From: Flammeovirgaceae bacterium | GTDB lineage: Bacteria; Bacteroidota; Bacteroidia; Cytophagales; Cyclobacteriaceae | Assembly (NCBI GenBank): GCA_021299455.1 | Contig: JAJTGQ010000057.1 | Coordinates: 1-59,637 of the forward strand | Length of the DNA: 59,637 nt | Direction: 5' to 3' | Shown here: one piece after another, positions 25,773-35,155 of the stretch | Position numbering within the stretch: the first letter of the stretch is position 1 | Layout: each line of letters starts with the position of its first letter | Program-made: the position numbers and the translations under genes | Notes under the pieces: model-generated | What the model was told of the DNA's origin: nothing | The model's database searches: none | Seen by the model: the letters and a program-made list of their open reading frames with translations, nothing else

Positions 25773-26456
25773 ATGGAAGCCAAGAAGAGTTTGCGGGCAG
25801 ATATCAATCGGTGGCATGGCACCTTGTTCAGTTTTAGCCTGCTTATTACCATGTTGTTAATGGTTCTGGCATTCGAATGGAAAACTTCGGATCGTGACGA
25901 GAAGATTGAAGTGGTACGCACAACAAATGTGTTTGAGCCGCTGGCAGAAGTACCACCAACAGAGATCAAATCACCACCAGCTCCTGTTGTTCAGCAACCA
26001 ACATTTGTAGTTGTTCCTGATGAGGAGGAGATCAAACAAGAAATAAAATTTGACCTGGATGTGGAAGTCACTACGGAGACAAAGGTTCAAGAATATATAC
26101 CAGTGGAACTCCCCAAAGTAATTGAAGAGGAGACAGATAAGATTTTCTTGGTTGTGGAGCAAACGGCAGTACCCAAAAATGGAATGGCCGGATTTTATAA
26201 ATATGTTTCCGAAAATCTCAGGTATCCTGCGCCTGCTCGCAGGATGGGTGTAGAAGGAAAAATATATGTTCAGTTCGTAGTAGACAAAGATGGAAGTATT
26301 ACAGACGTTACTACAGTCAACAGCTTGGGAGCTGGTCTGGAAGAAGAGGCTATCCGTATATTAAAAGCTGCGCCACCCTGGACGCCTGGTCGTCAACGCG
26401 GTAAACCCGTCAAACAAAGAATGGTGATCCCGATCTTTTTCAAGCTGGCGCAATAA
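25773..26456 (+). CDS. TonB-family energy-transducer protein
   Basis: A 227-residue inner-membrane-anchored periplasmic protein. A short cytosolic N-terminus precedes one transmembrane helix (LFSFSLLITMLLMVLAFEW, residues 16-34), then a Pro/Glu/Val-rich linker (APVVQQPTFVVVPDEEE), then a TonB C-terminal domain (GVEGKIYVQFVVDKDGSI ... PPWTPGRQRGKPVKQRMVIP). It probably couples the proton-motive force to outer-membrane receptors, but no exbBD or TonB-dependent receptor gene is adjacent. The start ATG at 25773 follows a 12-base direct repeat (AAAGAAAAACAA twice, 25738-25766). Confidence 0.9.
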   Translation: MEAKKSLRADINRWHGTLFSFSLLITMLLMVLAFEWKTSDRDEKIEVVRTTNVFEPLAEVPPTEIKSPPAPVVQQPTFVVVPDEEEIKQEIKFDLDVEVTTETKVQEYIPVELPKVIEEETDKIFLVVEQTAVPKNGMAGFYKYVSENLRYPAPARRMGVEGKIYVQFVVDKDGSITDVTTVNSLGAGLEEEAIRILKAAPPWTPGRQRGKPVKQRMVIPIFFKLAQ

Positions 26457-26487
26457 CGTAACGAGTCTTACAAAAAGCTGAGGTGTA

Positions 26488-27180
26488 CTAATCAAACAAA
26501 GTCAAATTACCAAACTGATCTGCTGCCGGAACAGGTAACAGCAGTGAGGGACGGTCAAACTGTATTGAATTCAATTGCGGGGAGACGGTGAACCCGTCAA
26601 AGTCAATTCCATTTGCCCGTTTCAGAAGGTCAAGTAGTTCGGATTCTTCCGCATCTTTTTTTAGCCAAATTGCTTCGTCTTCCTTGGAAAGAACTAGAGG
26701 CTGTCTGTCAGAAACGGTAGCTGATAGCCCTTTAGCCAAAGTAGTGATAATCGTAAAGGTGTGGAATGCATCACCATCTTCTTCGTATTCTTCCCATATT
26801 CCGGCCATCGAAAATAGTTCTTTTGAAGGAAGGACAAATCGCCATGGGATCATTATCTTCTTTCCTACTTTTTTCCAGGCATAAAAGCCATCCGCGGGAA
26901 TAACGCATCGGTATTTTTTCAGACTCTTTGCCAACACTGGTTTTTCAATGATTTGTTCGGCACGCACATTGATCAGTCGCTCGGCTATTGACTTGTTCTT
27001 TGCCCATTGGGGAGCAACGCCCCAATAGAAATAGGAGAAACCCTGTGGGCTTTCGTTAGTTAGCACAGGAAAAAGTTGCGAAGGCGCACCATTGTATCTT
27101 GGAAGGAAAGTTGGCTCTTCAGTCTTATAGCGCGAAGCTAATCGGCTGGCAGAAACCCCTACAGAAAATCGTTCGATCAT
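26488..27180 (-). CDS. SRAP/HMCES-YedK-family protein with degenerate active site
   Basis: A 230-residue SOS-response-associated-peptidase-fold protein. True members cross-link abasic sites in ssDNA through Cys2 (MCGR start), helped by an Asn, a Glu in GFYEW and a His in HDRMP. Here the start is MIERFS (Ile2), the Glu position is Ala101 (PADGFYAWKK) and the His position is Ser157 (SDRQPLVL); only Asn71 (INVRAEQ) is kept. The fold-level landmarks YFYWGVAPQWAK, RCVIPADGFYAW and MAGIWEEY are intact, so this is a divergent paralogue rather than a broken gene. The ATG overlaps the YheT-type stop by 4 bases. It probably binds DNA without covalent linkage, or has another role. Confidence 0.88.
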   Translation of the reverse strand: MIERFSVGVSASRLASRYKTEEPTFLPRYNGAPSQLFPVLTNESPQGFSYFYWGVAPQWAKNKSIAERLINVRAEQIIEKPVLAKSLKKYRCVIPADGFYAWKKVGKKIMIPWRFVLPSKELFSMAGIWEEYEEDGDAFHTFTIITTLAKGLSATVSDRQPLVLSKEDEAIWLKKDAEESELLDLLKRANGIDFDGFTVSPQLNSIQFDRPSLLLPVPAADQFGNLTLFD

Positions 27181-28109
27181 GTTGTGATAATAAAATCCAA
27201 GGCCCGCAATTCTGACCAGTATCGTCCGTTTTCGCCAAAATGGGCAAAACCAACGTGACCACCATGTAGCGGGTTCTCTGTTCTTACAAAGGTATGGTCT
27301 TTCAGATCAGGAAAACACTCACGACTGAGAAATGGGTCATTTTTTGCGTTGACGATCAATGTTTTTGTTTGAATAGCTTCCACGAAATGAATGGAGCTAC
27401 TTCGTGTATAGTAGTCAATCGCATTGGCAAATCCGTGAATGGGGGCTGTGAAGTGATCATCAAATTCCATCAGTGTTTTGACACTGTTAAGACGATCGAC
27501 TCGGATAGTCGGCTGTTGGCTTGACTTCTGAAGTACTTTCGTTTTTAGACTTTTTAGGAATCGCTGATGATAAATCCAGTTGTAGGGCTTCATAATTTCT
27601 AAGCAACTCGTGTGCAAATCCAGGGGCACCGAAAAGACAACAGCTGTAGTTATCTTTTTGCAGGTCGCCCCGCTTTCGCCTAAAAATTTCAATGTCAGAT
27701 TGCCACCAAGGCTAAAGCCGATCAGCGAGATGGATTGGTAGATAGGGTAGACATATTCGATAACCGTCTTTAGATCTTCGGTAGCTCCACTGTGATAAAA
27801 GCGAGGCTGCCGATTCATCTCACCGCTACAACCTCTGTAGTTCCAAGCCAATACATCAAAGCTTTTCTCAAAAAATGCTTTCGCCATCCCCTTGATATAG
27901 GCCCTTTCTGTATTGCCTTCTAAGCCATGTGAAATGATCACTAGGTGGGATGCGCCTTGCCGTAGAAAGTCTAAATCTAAAAAGTCCTTGTCCGGTGTTT
28001 CGATTCTTTCCCGTTCATAGGAGCGCAATTCGATTTTACGAAAAAGCGAAGGGTAAATTGTTTCAAGGTGCCGATTTGGGAGGAATAGGGGACGAACATA
28101 ACTTTCCAT
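27177..28109 (-). CDS. YheT-family alpha/beta hydrolase
   Basis: A 310-residue cytosolic hydrolase of the YheT/ABHD1-3-like family. The nucleophile elbow is GFSLGGN (Ser133), the acid Asp258 (NAKNDPFLS) and the base His285 (GGHVGFAHFG); the oxyanion segment is HGLEGN at 61-66. The N-terminal PLFLPNRHLETIYPSLFRK is diagnostic for the family. The natural substrate is unknown; carboxyl esters or lipids are likely. It is third in a TerC, BstA-like, YheT, SRAP run, with 32 bases to the gene before and a 4-base overlap with the one after. Confidence 0.92.
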   Translation of the reverse strand: MESYVRPLFLPNRHLETIYPSLFRKIELRSYERERIETPDKDFLDLDFLRQGASHLVIISHGLEGNTERAYIKGMAKAFFEKSFDVLAWNYRGCSGEMNRQPRFYHSGATEDLKTVIEYVYPIYQSISLIGFSLGGNLTLKFLGESGATCKKITTAVVFSVPLDLHTSCLEIMKPYNWIYHQRFLKSLKTKVLQKSSQQPTIRVDRLNSVKTLMEFDDHFTAPIHGFANAIDYYTRSSSIHFVEAIQTKTLIVNAKNDPFLSRECFPDLKDHTFVRTENPLHGGHVGFAHFGENGRYWSELRALDFIITT

Positions 28110-28141
28110 GGATGTTAACCTGCTTCTCCGTTGTTGATCAC

Positions 28142-28684
28142 TTATGACCAGCCTCTTTTTGTTTTCAGCGCGGTTACGTGTGCCAAATGGTGATCTCCAT
28201 GCCAGGCATACATGCCCAACAGTTGAGCTAAACTGATCTTCTTTCTTGTGTCGGGGTGAATGAAATGTTTGTTAAGTAGATATTGTGGGATATGTCTCGC
28301 CAAGGCAACAAATTTTGTATGCAATGCGTGAATTAGGTTTAAGGAAATAGCAATGGGTAATTTTGTTTCTGGTGTTTCGGCCCAGCCTTTTTCATCGTAG
28401 GCTTTGATTACTGGAGAATCTTCGGTTAGTGTCCACTTAATTCTGATATAGGCATTCATGTGGCTATCTGCGACATGGTGAACCACTTGTCGAATTGTCC
28501 ATCCTCCTTCCCGATAGGGCGTGTCTAGTTGGTTGTCACTTAGATTTGTCACCGAGTCCGTGAGTTTTTCCGGCAATGCTTCTATCCTCGAAATAAAGTC
28601 AGTGATTTCCTCTGAGCTATAGGCAGTGGCTGGTTTAAATTTTCCAATAGGGTACAGGTCTGGATCAGGAAGTAATTCGGTCAT
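28142..28684 (-). CDS. DinB-fold YfiT/BstA-family metal-dependent thiol transferase
   Basis: A 180-residue four-helix DinB/YfiT-type protein. The metal-binding histidines lie in VVHHVADSHMNAYIR (69-80) and AWHGDHHLAHVTAL (160-173), the layout of BstA-type bacillithiol transferases. The opening DPDLYPIGKF is typical of the YfiT group. Relatives join bacillithiol to electrophiles or act as metal-dependent hydrolases; whether this host makes bacillithiol cannot be told from the window. It sits 24 bases after TerC. Confidence 0.88.
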   Translation of the reverse strand: MTELLPDPDLYPIGKFKPATAYSSEEITDFISRIEALPEKLTDSVTNLSDNQLDTPYREGGWTIRQVVHHVADSHMNAYIRIKWTLTEDSPVIKAYDEKGWAETPETKLPIAISLNLIHALHTKFVALARHIPQYLLNKHFIHPDTRKKISLAQLLGMYAWHGDHHLAHVTALKTKRGWS

Positions 28685-28708
28685 GTTAAAAGTGCCAAAT
28701 CGTGTTCG

Positions 28709-29548
28709 TCAGTTCATCTTTTCGACCGCGTCATTGATTTCGCTTTCGGAAAAAGGCTTATGGAGTACAACCGGCTTTTTCTTCTTCGCATTCCGCTTCT
28801 TTTTAACCCTGATGTTTGTGAGCTCAATGAGGAGTGAAAAAGCCACCGCGAAGTAGATATATCCCTTTGGAACGACAAATTCCAACGCCTCTAAAAACAA
28901 CATGAAGCCAATTAAGATCAAGAAGCCTAATGCCAGGACTTCCATGGATGGATGCTGCTGGATGAATTTACTAATGGCTCCGGAGAAGAACATCATTGCG
29001 CCAATTGAAATCATAACCGCAAAAATCATGATGATGACTTGATCCACTATACCGATGGCCGTAAGAATGGAATCAAATGAGAAGATGATATCAAGTAAAA
29101 TAATCTGAAAGATGGTGGCACTCAGGGTAGGTATCTTTGGCTTACTACTCACTCCATCTTCGTCTTCTTCACCCTCCATTTCGTGATTTATTTCCATGGT
29201 GCTTTTTGCGATCAGAAATAACCCTCCAAAGCCGAGGATTAAATCGCGACCGCTAAACGTATGGTCTCCATGAAATCCCAGGAATTTGATCAGCCAATCC
29301 GGCATGAAGTCATTGACCGCAAACAATGGCTCTTTGAAACTGATGATCCAAGTGATGCAAAGTAAGAAAACAATGCGAACAAACATGGCCAAAAACAGAC
29401 CTATGTTTCTCGCTTTACCGCGTTGTTCTTCGGGTAGTTTGTTGGAAACAATTGAGATGAAAATAATATTGTCAATACCTAAGACAATTTCTAAAAAACA
29501 TAGAGTTATAAGAGCAAGCCAGGCATCGGCTTTTAAGAATATTTCCAT
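28709..29548 (-). CDS. TerC-family integral membrane protein
   Basis: A 279-residue multi-helix protein of the TerC/Alx family, implicated in metal (Mn2+) efflux or metallation of exported proteins. Conserved acidic membrane motifs are visible: LEIVLGIDNIIFISIVSNK near residue 19 and ILLDIIFSFDSILTAIGIV near 150, plus FLILIGFMLFLEALEF. The C-terminus is strongly basic (RVKKKRNAKKKKP). First gene of the minus-strand run, divergent from glpD across about 55-130 bases. Confidence 0.93.
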   Translation of the reverse strand: MEIFLKADAWLALITLCFLEIVLGIDNIIFISIVSNKLPEEQRGKARNIGLFLAMFVRIVFLLCITWIISFKEPLFAVNDFMPDWLIKFLGFHGDHTFSGRDLILGFGGLFLIAKSTMEINHEMEGEEDEDGVSSKPKIPTLSATIFQIILLDIIFSFDSILTAIGIVDQVIIMIFAVMISIGAMMFFSGAISKFIQQHPSMEVLALGFLILIGFMLFLEALEFVVPKGYIYFAVAFSLLIELTNIRVKKKRNAKKKKPVVLHKPFSESEINDAVEKMN

Positions 29549-29678
29549 CTACAGCACAATTTGAAATTTGTGTCTAAATTAAACAAAGAGTTGAACTTAA
29601 AAAATGTATCTCCAAACAAAAGAAAATCAGTCTTTTAATCCCATTTTTGACCAAACTATTTTTGATTTACTGTTTTTA

Positions 29679-31331
29679 ATGCCACTTACGTTTTCATCAA
29701 AAACACGTGACTTATCTATCCGGCAGATGGCTATTGAATCGATGGATTTGGTGGTGATTGGCGGAGGCATTACCGGAGCGGGTATTGCACTTGATGCAGC
29801 GTCACGCGGACTTTCTGTTGCTTTGATTGAAAAAAATGACTTTGCATTTGGCACCAGTAGCCGCTCTACAAAATTGATACATGGAGGATTGCGTTACCTC
29901 AAGCAACTTGAATTTGGATTAGTGAAAGAAGTGGGCAGCGAGCGGGCAATCGTTCATCGGCTAGCACCACATCTGGTGATACCGGAGAAGATGTTGCTGC
30001 CACTTTATGATAAACGAGGGATGGGTTACTGGCTAGCTTCCTTGGGGCTCAAGATTTATGACTGGTTGGCGGGAGTTAAACAGCAAGATCGGAGGGTGAT
30101 GCTTACCCGAGGTCAAACACTCCGTGCGGAACCATTGCTAAAGCCAGAAGATGTAAAAGGGGGAGCGATTTATGCCGAATACAGAACCGATGACGCTCGG
30201 CTCACTATTGAGATCGTGAAGACCGCCCATGGTAAAGGGGCGATCATTGCCAACTATTGTCAGGTTACCGGTTTTGTTTATGCGGAGAATCAGGTGGCCG
30301 GAGTTCAGGTAACTAACATGCTCGGAGCCAATACGTTCACGATAAAAGCAAAAGCTGTGGTGAATGCCGCTGGTCCATGGGTAGATGAATTGCGCGAGCT
30401 CAATCATTCCAAGAAAAACAAACGCCTGCACCTTACAAAAGGAGTCCATGTGGTCGTTCCCAACAACAGGTTCCCTATTAAACAGGCGATCTATTTTGAC
30501 GTAGATGACGGAAGAATGATTTTTGCCATTCCCCGCGAAAGAACGACCTACATTGGAACAACAGACACTACTTACCAAGGGAGCAAAGAAGAAGTCTTGA
30601 CAACCCAGGAGGATGCGGCTTATATTATCAATGCAACTAATCGCACCTTTCCAAATTTGGAATTGACAATCAACGATATTGAATCGAGCTGGGCTGGATT
30701 GCGACCGTTGATACACGAAGATGGTAAGTCGGCTTCTGAACTTTCCCGAAAAGACGAAATATTTGTATCTGAAACCGGTTTGATCTCGATCGCGGGAGGC
30801 AAGCTAACGGGCTATCGTAAGATGGCAGAACGAATTGTCGATCGGGTAGTGTCAACTAGTTTCCCTCAGAATAAAGTTAAATGCTTCACCGACTCAATAC
30901 CTTTTTCAGGTGCCCAATTTAGGAACTACGATGAGGTAAAAAACTATAAGGCGAGCTTACTAATTCAGCTTAGTGTTTTAAATCTAGAAGGTCAGGTTAG
31001 CTACCTGGTGGCTAACTATGGTAGGCATTGCGATGTGATTCTGGATCGTCTTAAAGTAAATTTGGAGAAGGACACGGACGTTGCTTTGATGAAAGCAGAA
31101 TTATGGTATTGCTTCGAATATGAGATGGTTTTGACCCCCGAAGACTTTCTGGTAAGGCGGACTGGGATGTTGTACTTCGATCTGCCCCGACTGCAAAAAA
31201 TTAAAGAAGTAGTACTGATTGAGTTCAGCACTTTTTTCAGCTGGTCATTGAGCGATCTCGATATAGCGAGGAAAAGACTAGATAAAGTAATTTTACAGGC
31301 AACTCAATTTTTACCAAGTAACAATCCATGA
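29679..31331 (+). CDS. glpD: Glycerol-3-phosphate dehydrogenase (FAD, quinone-linked)
   Basis: Flavoprotein that oxidises glycerol 3-phosphate to dihydroxyacetone phosphate and reduces quinone at the membrane. The FAD motif DLVVIGGGITGAGIALDAAS begins about 23 residues in from the ATG at 29679; an ATG at 29604 gives 25 more residues that do not look conserved, so I prefer the later start (about 550 aa). GTSSRSTKLIHGGLRYL is the diagnostic family segment and PRERTTYIGTTDTTYQG the substrate-domain one. The stop overlaps the DUF3179 gene by 4 bases, so it opens a long operon with disaccharide-catabolic genes. Confidence 0.94.
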   Translation: MPLTFSSKTRDLSIRQMAIESMDLVVIGGGITGAGIALDAASRGLSVALIEKNDFAFGTSSRSTKLIHGGLRYLKQLEFGLVKEVGSERAIVHRLAPHLVIPEKMLLPLYDKRGMGYWLASLGLKIYDWLAGVKQQDRRVMLTRGQTLRAEPLLKPEDVKGGAIYAEYRTDDARLTIEIVKTAHGKGAIIANYCQVTGFVYAENQVAGVQVTNMLGANTFTIKAKAVVNAAGPWVDELRELNHSKKNKRLHLTKGVHVVVPNNRFPIKQAIYFDVDDGRMIFAIPRERTTYIGTTDTTYQGSKEEVLTTQEDAAYIINATNRTFPNLELTINDIESSWAGLRPLIHEDGKSASELSRKDEIFVSETGLISIAGGKLTGYRKMAERIVDRVVSTSFPQNKVKCFTDSIPFSGAQFRNYDEVKNYKASLLIQLSVLNLEGQVSYLVANYGRHCDVILDRLKVNLEKDTDVALMKAELWYCFEYEMVLTPEDFLVRRTGMLYFDLPRLQKIKEVVLIEFSTFFSWSLSDLDIARKRLDKVILQATQFLPSNNP

Positions 31332-32536
31332 AGATTTTTTTGTTTTTAGTCGGCATCGTTCTATTAATAGGGGTAGAGGTAGCACGTGTGTATTATATCA
31401 TGCCCTTTCCGGGAAGTCAAGTAGATGAGGCAGTTGAGCTCGCGTACTTCATTCAAAATTACATCTGGTTATTTCGTATAGTTGGTGTTTTGATTGTTGG
31501 TTACCCTGCATTTTTCTATTTAGTTGGAGATAATGTTTACATCAAATGGACTGTCGCGTCTATGCTTGCATTTTGGATAATTGTCTGTTATGCATTCAAT
31601 TTTCAGTTTCTGGCCGACAAGATGTTCCTTCAAGCTGAGTCTGTTTCGTTACTGAAGGCAAATAGTAGTAAAATCGATGATAATCAGCTTGTTATAGGCC
31701 TTAGTATTAATGGTCAGTCGAGGGCGTATCCCATCGAGATTATTGGTTATCATCACCAGGTAAGAGATACGGTGGGCGGCCAAGATGTAATGGTTACGTA
31801 CTGTACGGTGTGCAGATCTGGGCGTGTATTTAGTCCGTTTGTAAACGGCAAGTCAGAAACATTCAGGCTTGTGGGCATGGATCATTTTAATGCCATGTTT
31901 GAGGATGCTTCTACGAAAAGTTGGTGGCGGCAGGTAAACGGATCGGCCATCATGGGCCCGTTGAAGGGAGCACAGCTAACCGAAATTACTTCACAGCAAA
32001 TGACACTTCGGGCGTGGCTTTCGAGGCACCCTGAATCATTGATTCTTCAACCCGATCCAAAATTTAAAGATCAATATGAGACCTTGGCAAAGTATGATGA
32101 GGGAAAGATGGAGGGGAGTCTTGAAGGTCGCGATTCGTTATCGTGGAAAGACAAATCATGGGTAATAGGCCTGCCAATGGGTTTGTTTGCAAAAGCCTAT
32201 GACTGGAATGAGTTGGTCGAACGAAGAGTTATCAATGACCAAATCAGCGGTCGCCCGGTATTACTAGTATTGGAAGCCGACTCTGCTTCTTTTCACACCT
32301 GGGTGCCCATAGCAGGAATGGATACACTTCAGTTTTCGCTAAATGATAGTTTGAATGTAATGATCGATCAGCAATCGGGTTCGCGATGGAATTGGAGGGG
32401 CCAATGCGAAAGTGGCAAATATGCCGGCAGTCAGCTTGAGGTACTTCCCTCATATCAGGAGTTTTGGCATTCCTGGAAAACGTTTCATCCCAATACGGAG
32501 CAATTTACCTCATCGAAAGTGAAAGAAAATGAGTGA
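31328..32536 (+). CDS. DUF3179 domain membrane protein
   Basis: A 402-residue protein with three N-terminal helices (IFLFLVGIVLLIGVEVARV, WLFRIVGVLIVGYPAFFYL, VASMLAFWIIVCYAF) followed by a DUF3179 domain. The domain has the typical INGQSRAYPIEIIGYHHQVRD segment and a CxxC pair (TYCTVCRSGRVF). Function is not established; the CxxC and membrane anchoring suggest redox or cofactor-dependent chemistry in the envelope. It overlaps glpD by 4 bases and the GH13 gene by 8, an unexpected coupling of a membrane protein of unknown role with sugar catabolism. Confidence 0.88.
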   Translation: MKIFLFLVGIVLLIGVEVARVYYIMPFPGSQVDEAVELAYFIQNYIWLFRIVGVLIVGYPAFFYLVGDNVYIKWTVASMLAFWIIVCYAFNFQFLADKMFLQAESVSLLKANSSKIDDNQLVIGLSINGQSRAYPIEIIGYHHQVRDTVGGQDVMVTYCTVCRSGRVFSPFVNGKSETFRLVGMDHFNAMFEDASTKSWWRQVNGSAIMGPLKGAQLTEITSQQMTLRAWLSRHPESLILQPDPKFKDQYETLAKYDEGKMEGSLEGRDSLSWKDKSWVIGLPMGLFAKAYDWNELVERRVINDQISGRPVLLVLEADSASFHTWVPIAGMDTLQFSLNDSLNVMIDQQSGSRWNWRGQCESGKYAGSQLEVLPSYQEFWHSWKTFHPNTEQFTSSKVKENE

Positions 32537-34169
32537 CCGGGTTTGGTGGAAAGAAGCGATTGTCTATCAAATCTATCCCAGAAGCTTTAAAGACAGCAAT
32601 GGAGATGGAGTAGGTGATCTTCAGGGAATTATCTCAAAGTTAGATTATATCAAATCATTGGGCGTGGATGCCGTTTGGCTGAATCCAATCTATAAGTCTC
32701 CGAATGATGACGGTGGTTACGATATCAGCGACTACTATTCCATTCAACCCGAATTCGGATCGATGCAAGACTTCGATGAACTGTTGGCCGGGCTTCACCA
32801 ACGCGGGCTGAAGTTGATTATGGATTTGGTCCTTAACCATTCATCCGATGAGCATCCCTGGTTTGAGGAGTCAAAAAAATCGAAGTCTAATTCTTTCCGT
32901 GATTACTATTTTTGGAAGCCGGGCAAAAACGGACATCCACCAAATAACTGGCCTTCTTTCTTTGGTGGCAATGCGTGGCAATTAGATGACCGGACGGGCG
33001 AGTACTACCTCCATCTTTTTTCAGTCAAACAACCCGATCTAAACTGGGAGAACATCGCCTTGAGAAAGGACATCCACGAGTTGATGCGCTACTGGTTGAA
33101 GAAAGGCGTGGATGGTCTTCGACTTGATGTGATTTCTGCGATTTCAAAGCGAACGGATTTTCCGCCTACAGATACAGCTGATTTTAATGAAACCATTCGC
33201 AGGTATTATTCAAATGGTCCGCGACTGCAAGAGTTTATTGAAGAAGTCAGAACCAAAGTCATCAATGAATACAAAGATGTAATGACCGTGGGTGAAGGGC
33301 CGGGAATTACACCACAAAACGCGCTTGATTACTTAGATCCGGAGAAGGGTTTAAATATGATTTTTCATTTTGGTCATATGTTTATGGACCAAGGACCCGG
33401 TGGCCGATTTGACCCTATTCCCTGGTCGATGACCGATTTTAAGAAAGTATTCAAGACGTGGGACGATACGTTCGCCAAAACCGGGTGGGGAAGTATATTT
33501 CTTGGCAACCATGATTTTGCTCGAATGGTCTCGAGATGGGGAGATGATAGCAGCTATTGGAGAGAATCATCCACGTTACTGATAACGCTGTTATTGTCAA
33601 TGAGAGGCACGCCTTTTATTTTTCAGGGTGATGAAATAGGGATGACCAATACCAAGCTAAAAGAGGTGGCAGATTCCAAAGACATAGAAACTCAAAATGG
33701 ATGGCGTGAAGCCCAAAAGCGAGGAATGTCAGAAGATCAATTTCTTTTGCTAGCCAACTATTCCGGACGAGACAACGCGCGCACTCCAATGCAGTGGGAC
33801 GATAGTGTTTTTAGTGGTTTCACCAATGGCCACCCATGGATGGATCTAAATCCGAACAAATCTCGGATCAATGTTGCGACTCAAACAACTGACCCCGATT
33901 CCATCCTAAGCTATTTTAGGTCAATGACCTCGTTGCGAAAGGCACATCCTGTTTTAACCTATGGCACTTACGAACCGATTGAAACAAAAGACGATCGGGT
34001 ATTTGCCTACTACCGCCAAGAGGGCAAAGAAAAATATCAGATAGTTCTTCATTTTTCTAACCAGAATAGTACCTTTCCAATCCCGCAAAATGGGCAAAGA
34101 CTGATTGGTAACTATGCCGATGTAAGTTCAAGTCTACGCCCGTGGGAAGCAATGATATATAAACTATGA
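32529..34169 (+). CDS. GH13 alpha-glucosidase (oligo-1,6/maltase type)
   Basis: A 546-residue cytosolic alpha-amylase-family enzyme. The four conserved regions are present: DLVLNHSSDEHPWF, GLRLDVISA with nucleophile Asp200, TVGEGPG with acid/base Glu256, and FLGNHDFAR with Asp329. The N-terminus WWKEAIVYQIYPRSFKDSNG is typical of alpha-glucosidase/oligo-1,6-glucosidase/trehalulose-type members. It most likely releases glucose from malto- or isomalto-oligosaccharides, feeding the ROK kinase encoded next (4-base overlap). Confidence 0.95.
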   Translation: MSDRVWWKEAIVYQIYPRSFKDSNGDGVGDLQGIISKLDYIKSLGVDAVWLNPIYKSPNDDGGYDISDYYSIQPEFGSMQDFDELLAGLHQRGLKLIMDLVLNHSSDEHPWFEESKKSKSNSFRDYYFWKPGKNGHPPNNWPSFFGGNAWQLDDRTGEYYLHLFSVKQPDLNWENIALRKDIHELMRYWLKKGVDGLRLDVISAISKRTDFPPTDTADFNETIRRYYSNGPRLQEFIEEVRTKVINEYKDVMTVGEGPGITPQNALDYLDPEKGLNMIFHFGHMFMDQGPGGRFDPIPWSMTDFKKVFKTWDDTFAKTGWGSIFLGNHDFARMVSRWGDDSSYWRESSTLLITLLLSMRGTPFIFQGDEIGMTNTKLKEVADSKDIETQNGWREAQKRGMSEDQFLLLANYSGRDNARTPMQWDDSVFSGFTNGHPWMDLNPNKSRINVATQTTDPDSILSYFRSMTSLRKAHPVLTYGTYEPIETKDDRVFAYYRQEGKEKYQIVLHFSNQNSTFPIPQNGQRLIGNYADVSSSLRPWEAMIYKL

Positions 34170-35086
34170 GTGACCGAAAGAATATTTTGTGGGGCATCGA
34201 CCTTGGAGGCACAAAGGCAGAGGGAGTAGTACTTGGGCCTGGCGGATTAGGTGAAATACTTTTTCGTGACCGAGTCCCCACGGGTGCCGAACATGGATAC
34301 CAACACATTCTCAACCAAATAGAAAAGTTGGTAGGGATGATGGAAAGCAAGATGGGTTATCGGCCTTCAAAGTTGGGAATCGGTACGCCCGGCACGCTAG
34401 ATCCTAAGCTGGGCACCATGAAGGGTTGTAATTCTGAATGTATGAATTTCCAACCAATGAAAAGTGATCTGGAAAAGTTATTGGGTCTGGAGATTTTTAT
34501 TGCCAATGATGCCAATTGTTTTGCCTTAGCTGAAGCAAGAATGGGCGTAGTGAAGGAGAAATACCCGGACGCAAAAGTGGTGTTTGGCGTAATCATGGGC
34601 ACTGGTGTGGGTGGAGGCTTGGTGGTAGACAGAAGAGTAATCAACGGGCTACATGGAATTGGAGGCGAGTGGGGTCACAATTATTTAGATGAGTCGGGTG
34701 GCCCGTGTTACTGCGGCAAGAGCGGCTGCGTGGAAAAAGTATTGGCAGGCCCTTCGCTGGAAAGATATTATTATTCGATCACTGGGCAACAGACCAGGCT
34801 TAAAGAGATTTACGAACTGTATAAAACAGGTGATGAAAATGCTACCAAGACTATTCAGCGGATGTCACATTTTTTTGGAAAGGCGATTAGTGTCATTATC
34901 AATATCATCGATCCAGATGTAATAGTTATTGGAGGAGGAGTCGGGAACATTGATGAGATTTATACAGATGGCATCGAGTCAACCCGAAAGTATATTTTTA
35001 ATAATGGCGTGGTAAATACGCCCATTGTAAAGCCATTGTTGGGCGATAGTGCAGGAGTTTTTGGAGCAGCGTATTTGACAGTTTAA
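34166..35086 (+). CDS. ROK-family sugar kinase (glucokinase-like)
   Basis: A 306-residue ATP-dependent hexokinase-fold protein. The phosphate-binding WGIDLGGTKAEGVVL opens it; the zinc motif is CYCGKSGCVEKVLAGPSLE, preceded by the sugar-binding GGEWGHN. DANCFALAEA contains the catalytic Asp region. Glucose is the probable substrate given the upstream alpha-glucosidase and downstream phosphorylase, both of which release free glucose. It has no N-terminal helix-turn-helix, so it is a kinase and not a ROK repressor. Confidence 0.93.
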   Translation: MSDRKNILWGIDLGGTKAEGVVLGPGGLGEILFRDRVPTGAEHGYQHILNQIEKLVGMMESKMGYRPSKLGIGTPGTLDPKLGTMKGCNSECMNFQPMKSDLEKLLGLEIFIANDANCFALAEARMGVVKEKYPDAKVVFGVIMGTGVGGGLVVDRRVINGLHGIGGEWGHNYLDESGGPCYCGKSGCVEKVLAGPSLERYYYSITGQQTRLKEIYELYKTGDENATKTIQRMSHFFGKAISVIINIIDPDVIVIGGGVGNIDEIYTDGIESTRKYIFNNGVVNTPIVKPLLGDSAGVFGAAYLTV

Positions 35087-35100
35087 ACCACCTGAGCCTA

Positions 35101-35143
35101 GAACTTTCAACTTTGAATTTTAAACCTTGAATTTTGAATTCTA
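35101..35143. repeat. Heptad-periodic spacer repeat (GAATTTT-type)
   Basis: Six consecutive 7-base units: GAACTTT, CAACTTT, GAATTTT, AAACCTT, GAATTTT, GAATTCT. It fills most of the 69-base spacer between the ROK and PfkB genes. Function unknown; one of eight spacers in the window with the same 7-base period. Confidence 0.6.
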
Positions 35144-35155
35144 ACGCAGCTTGAA

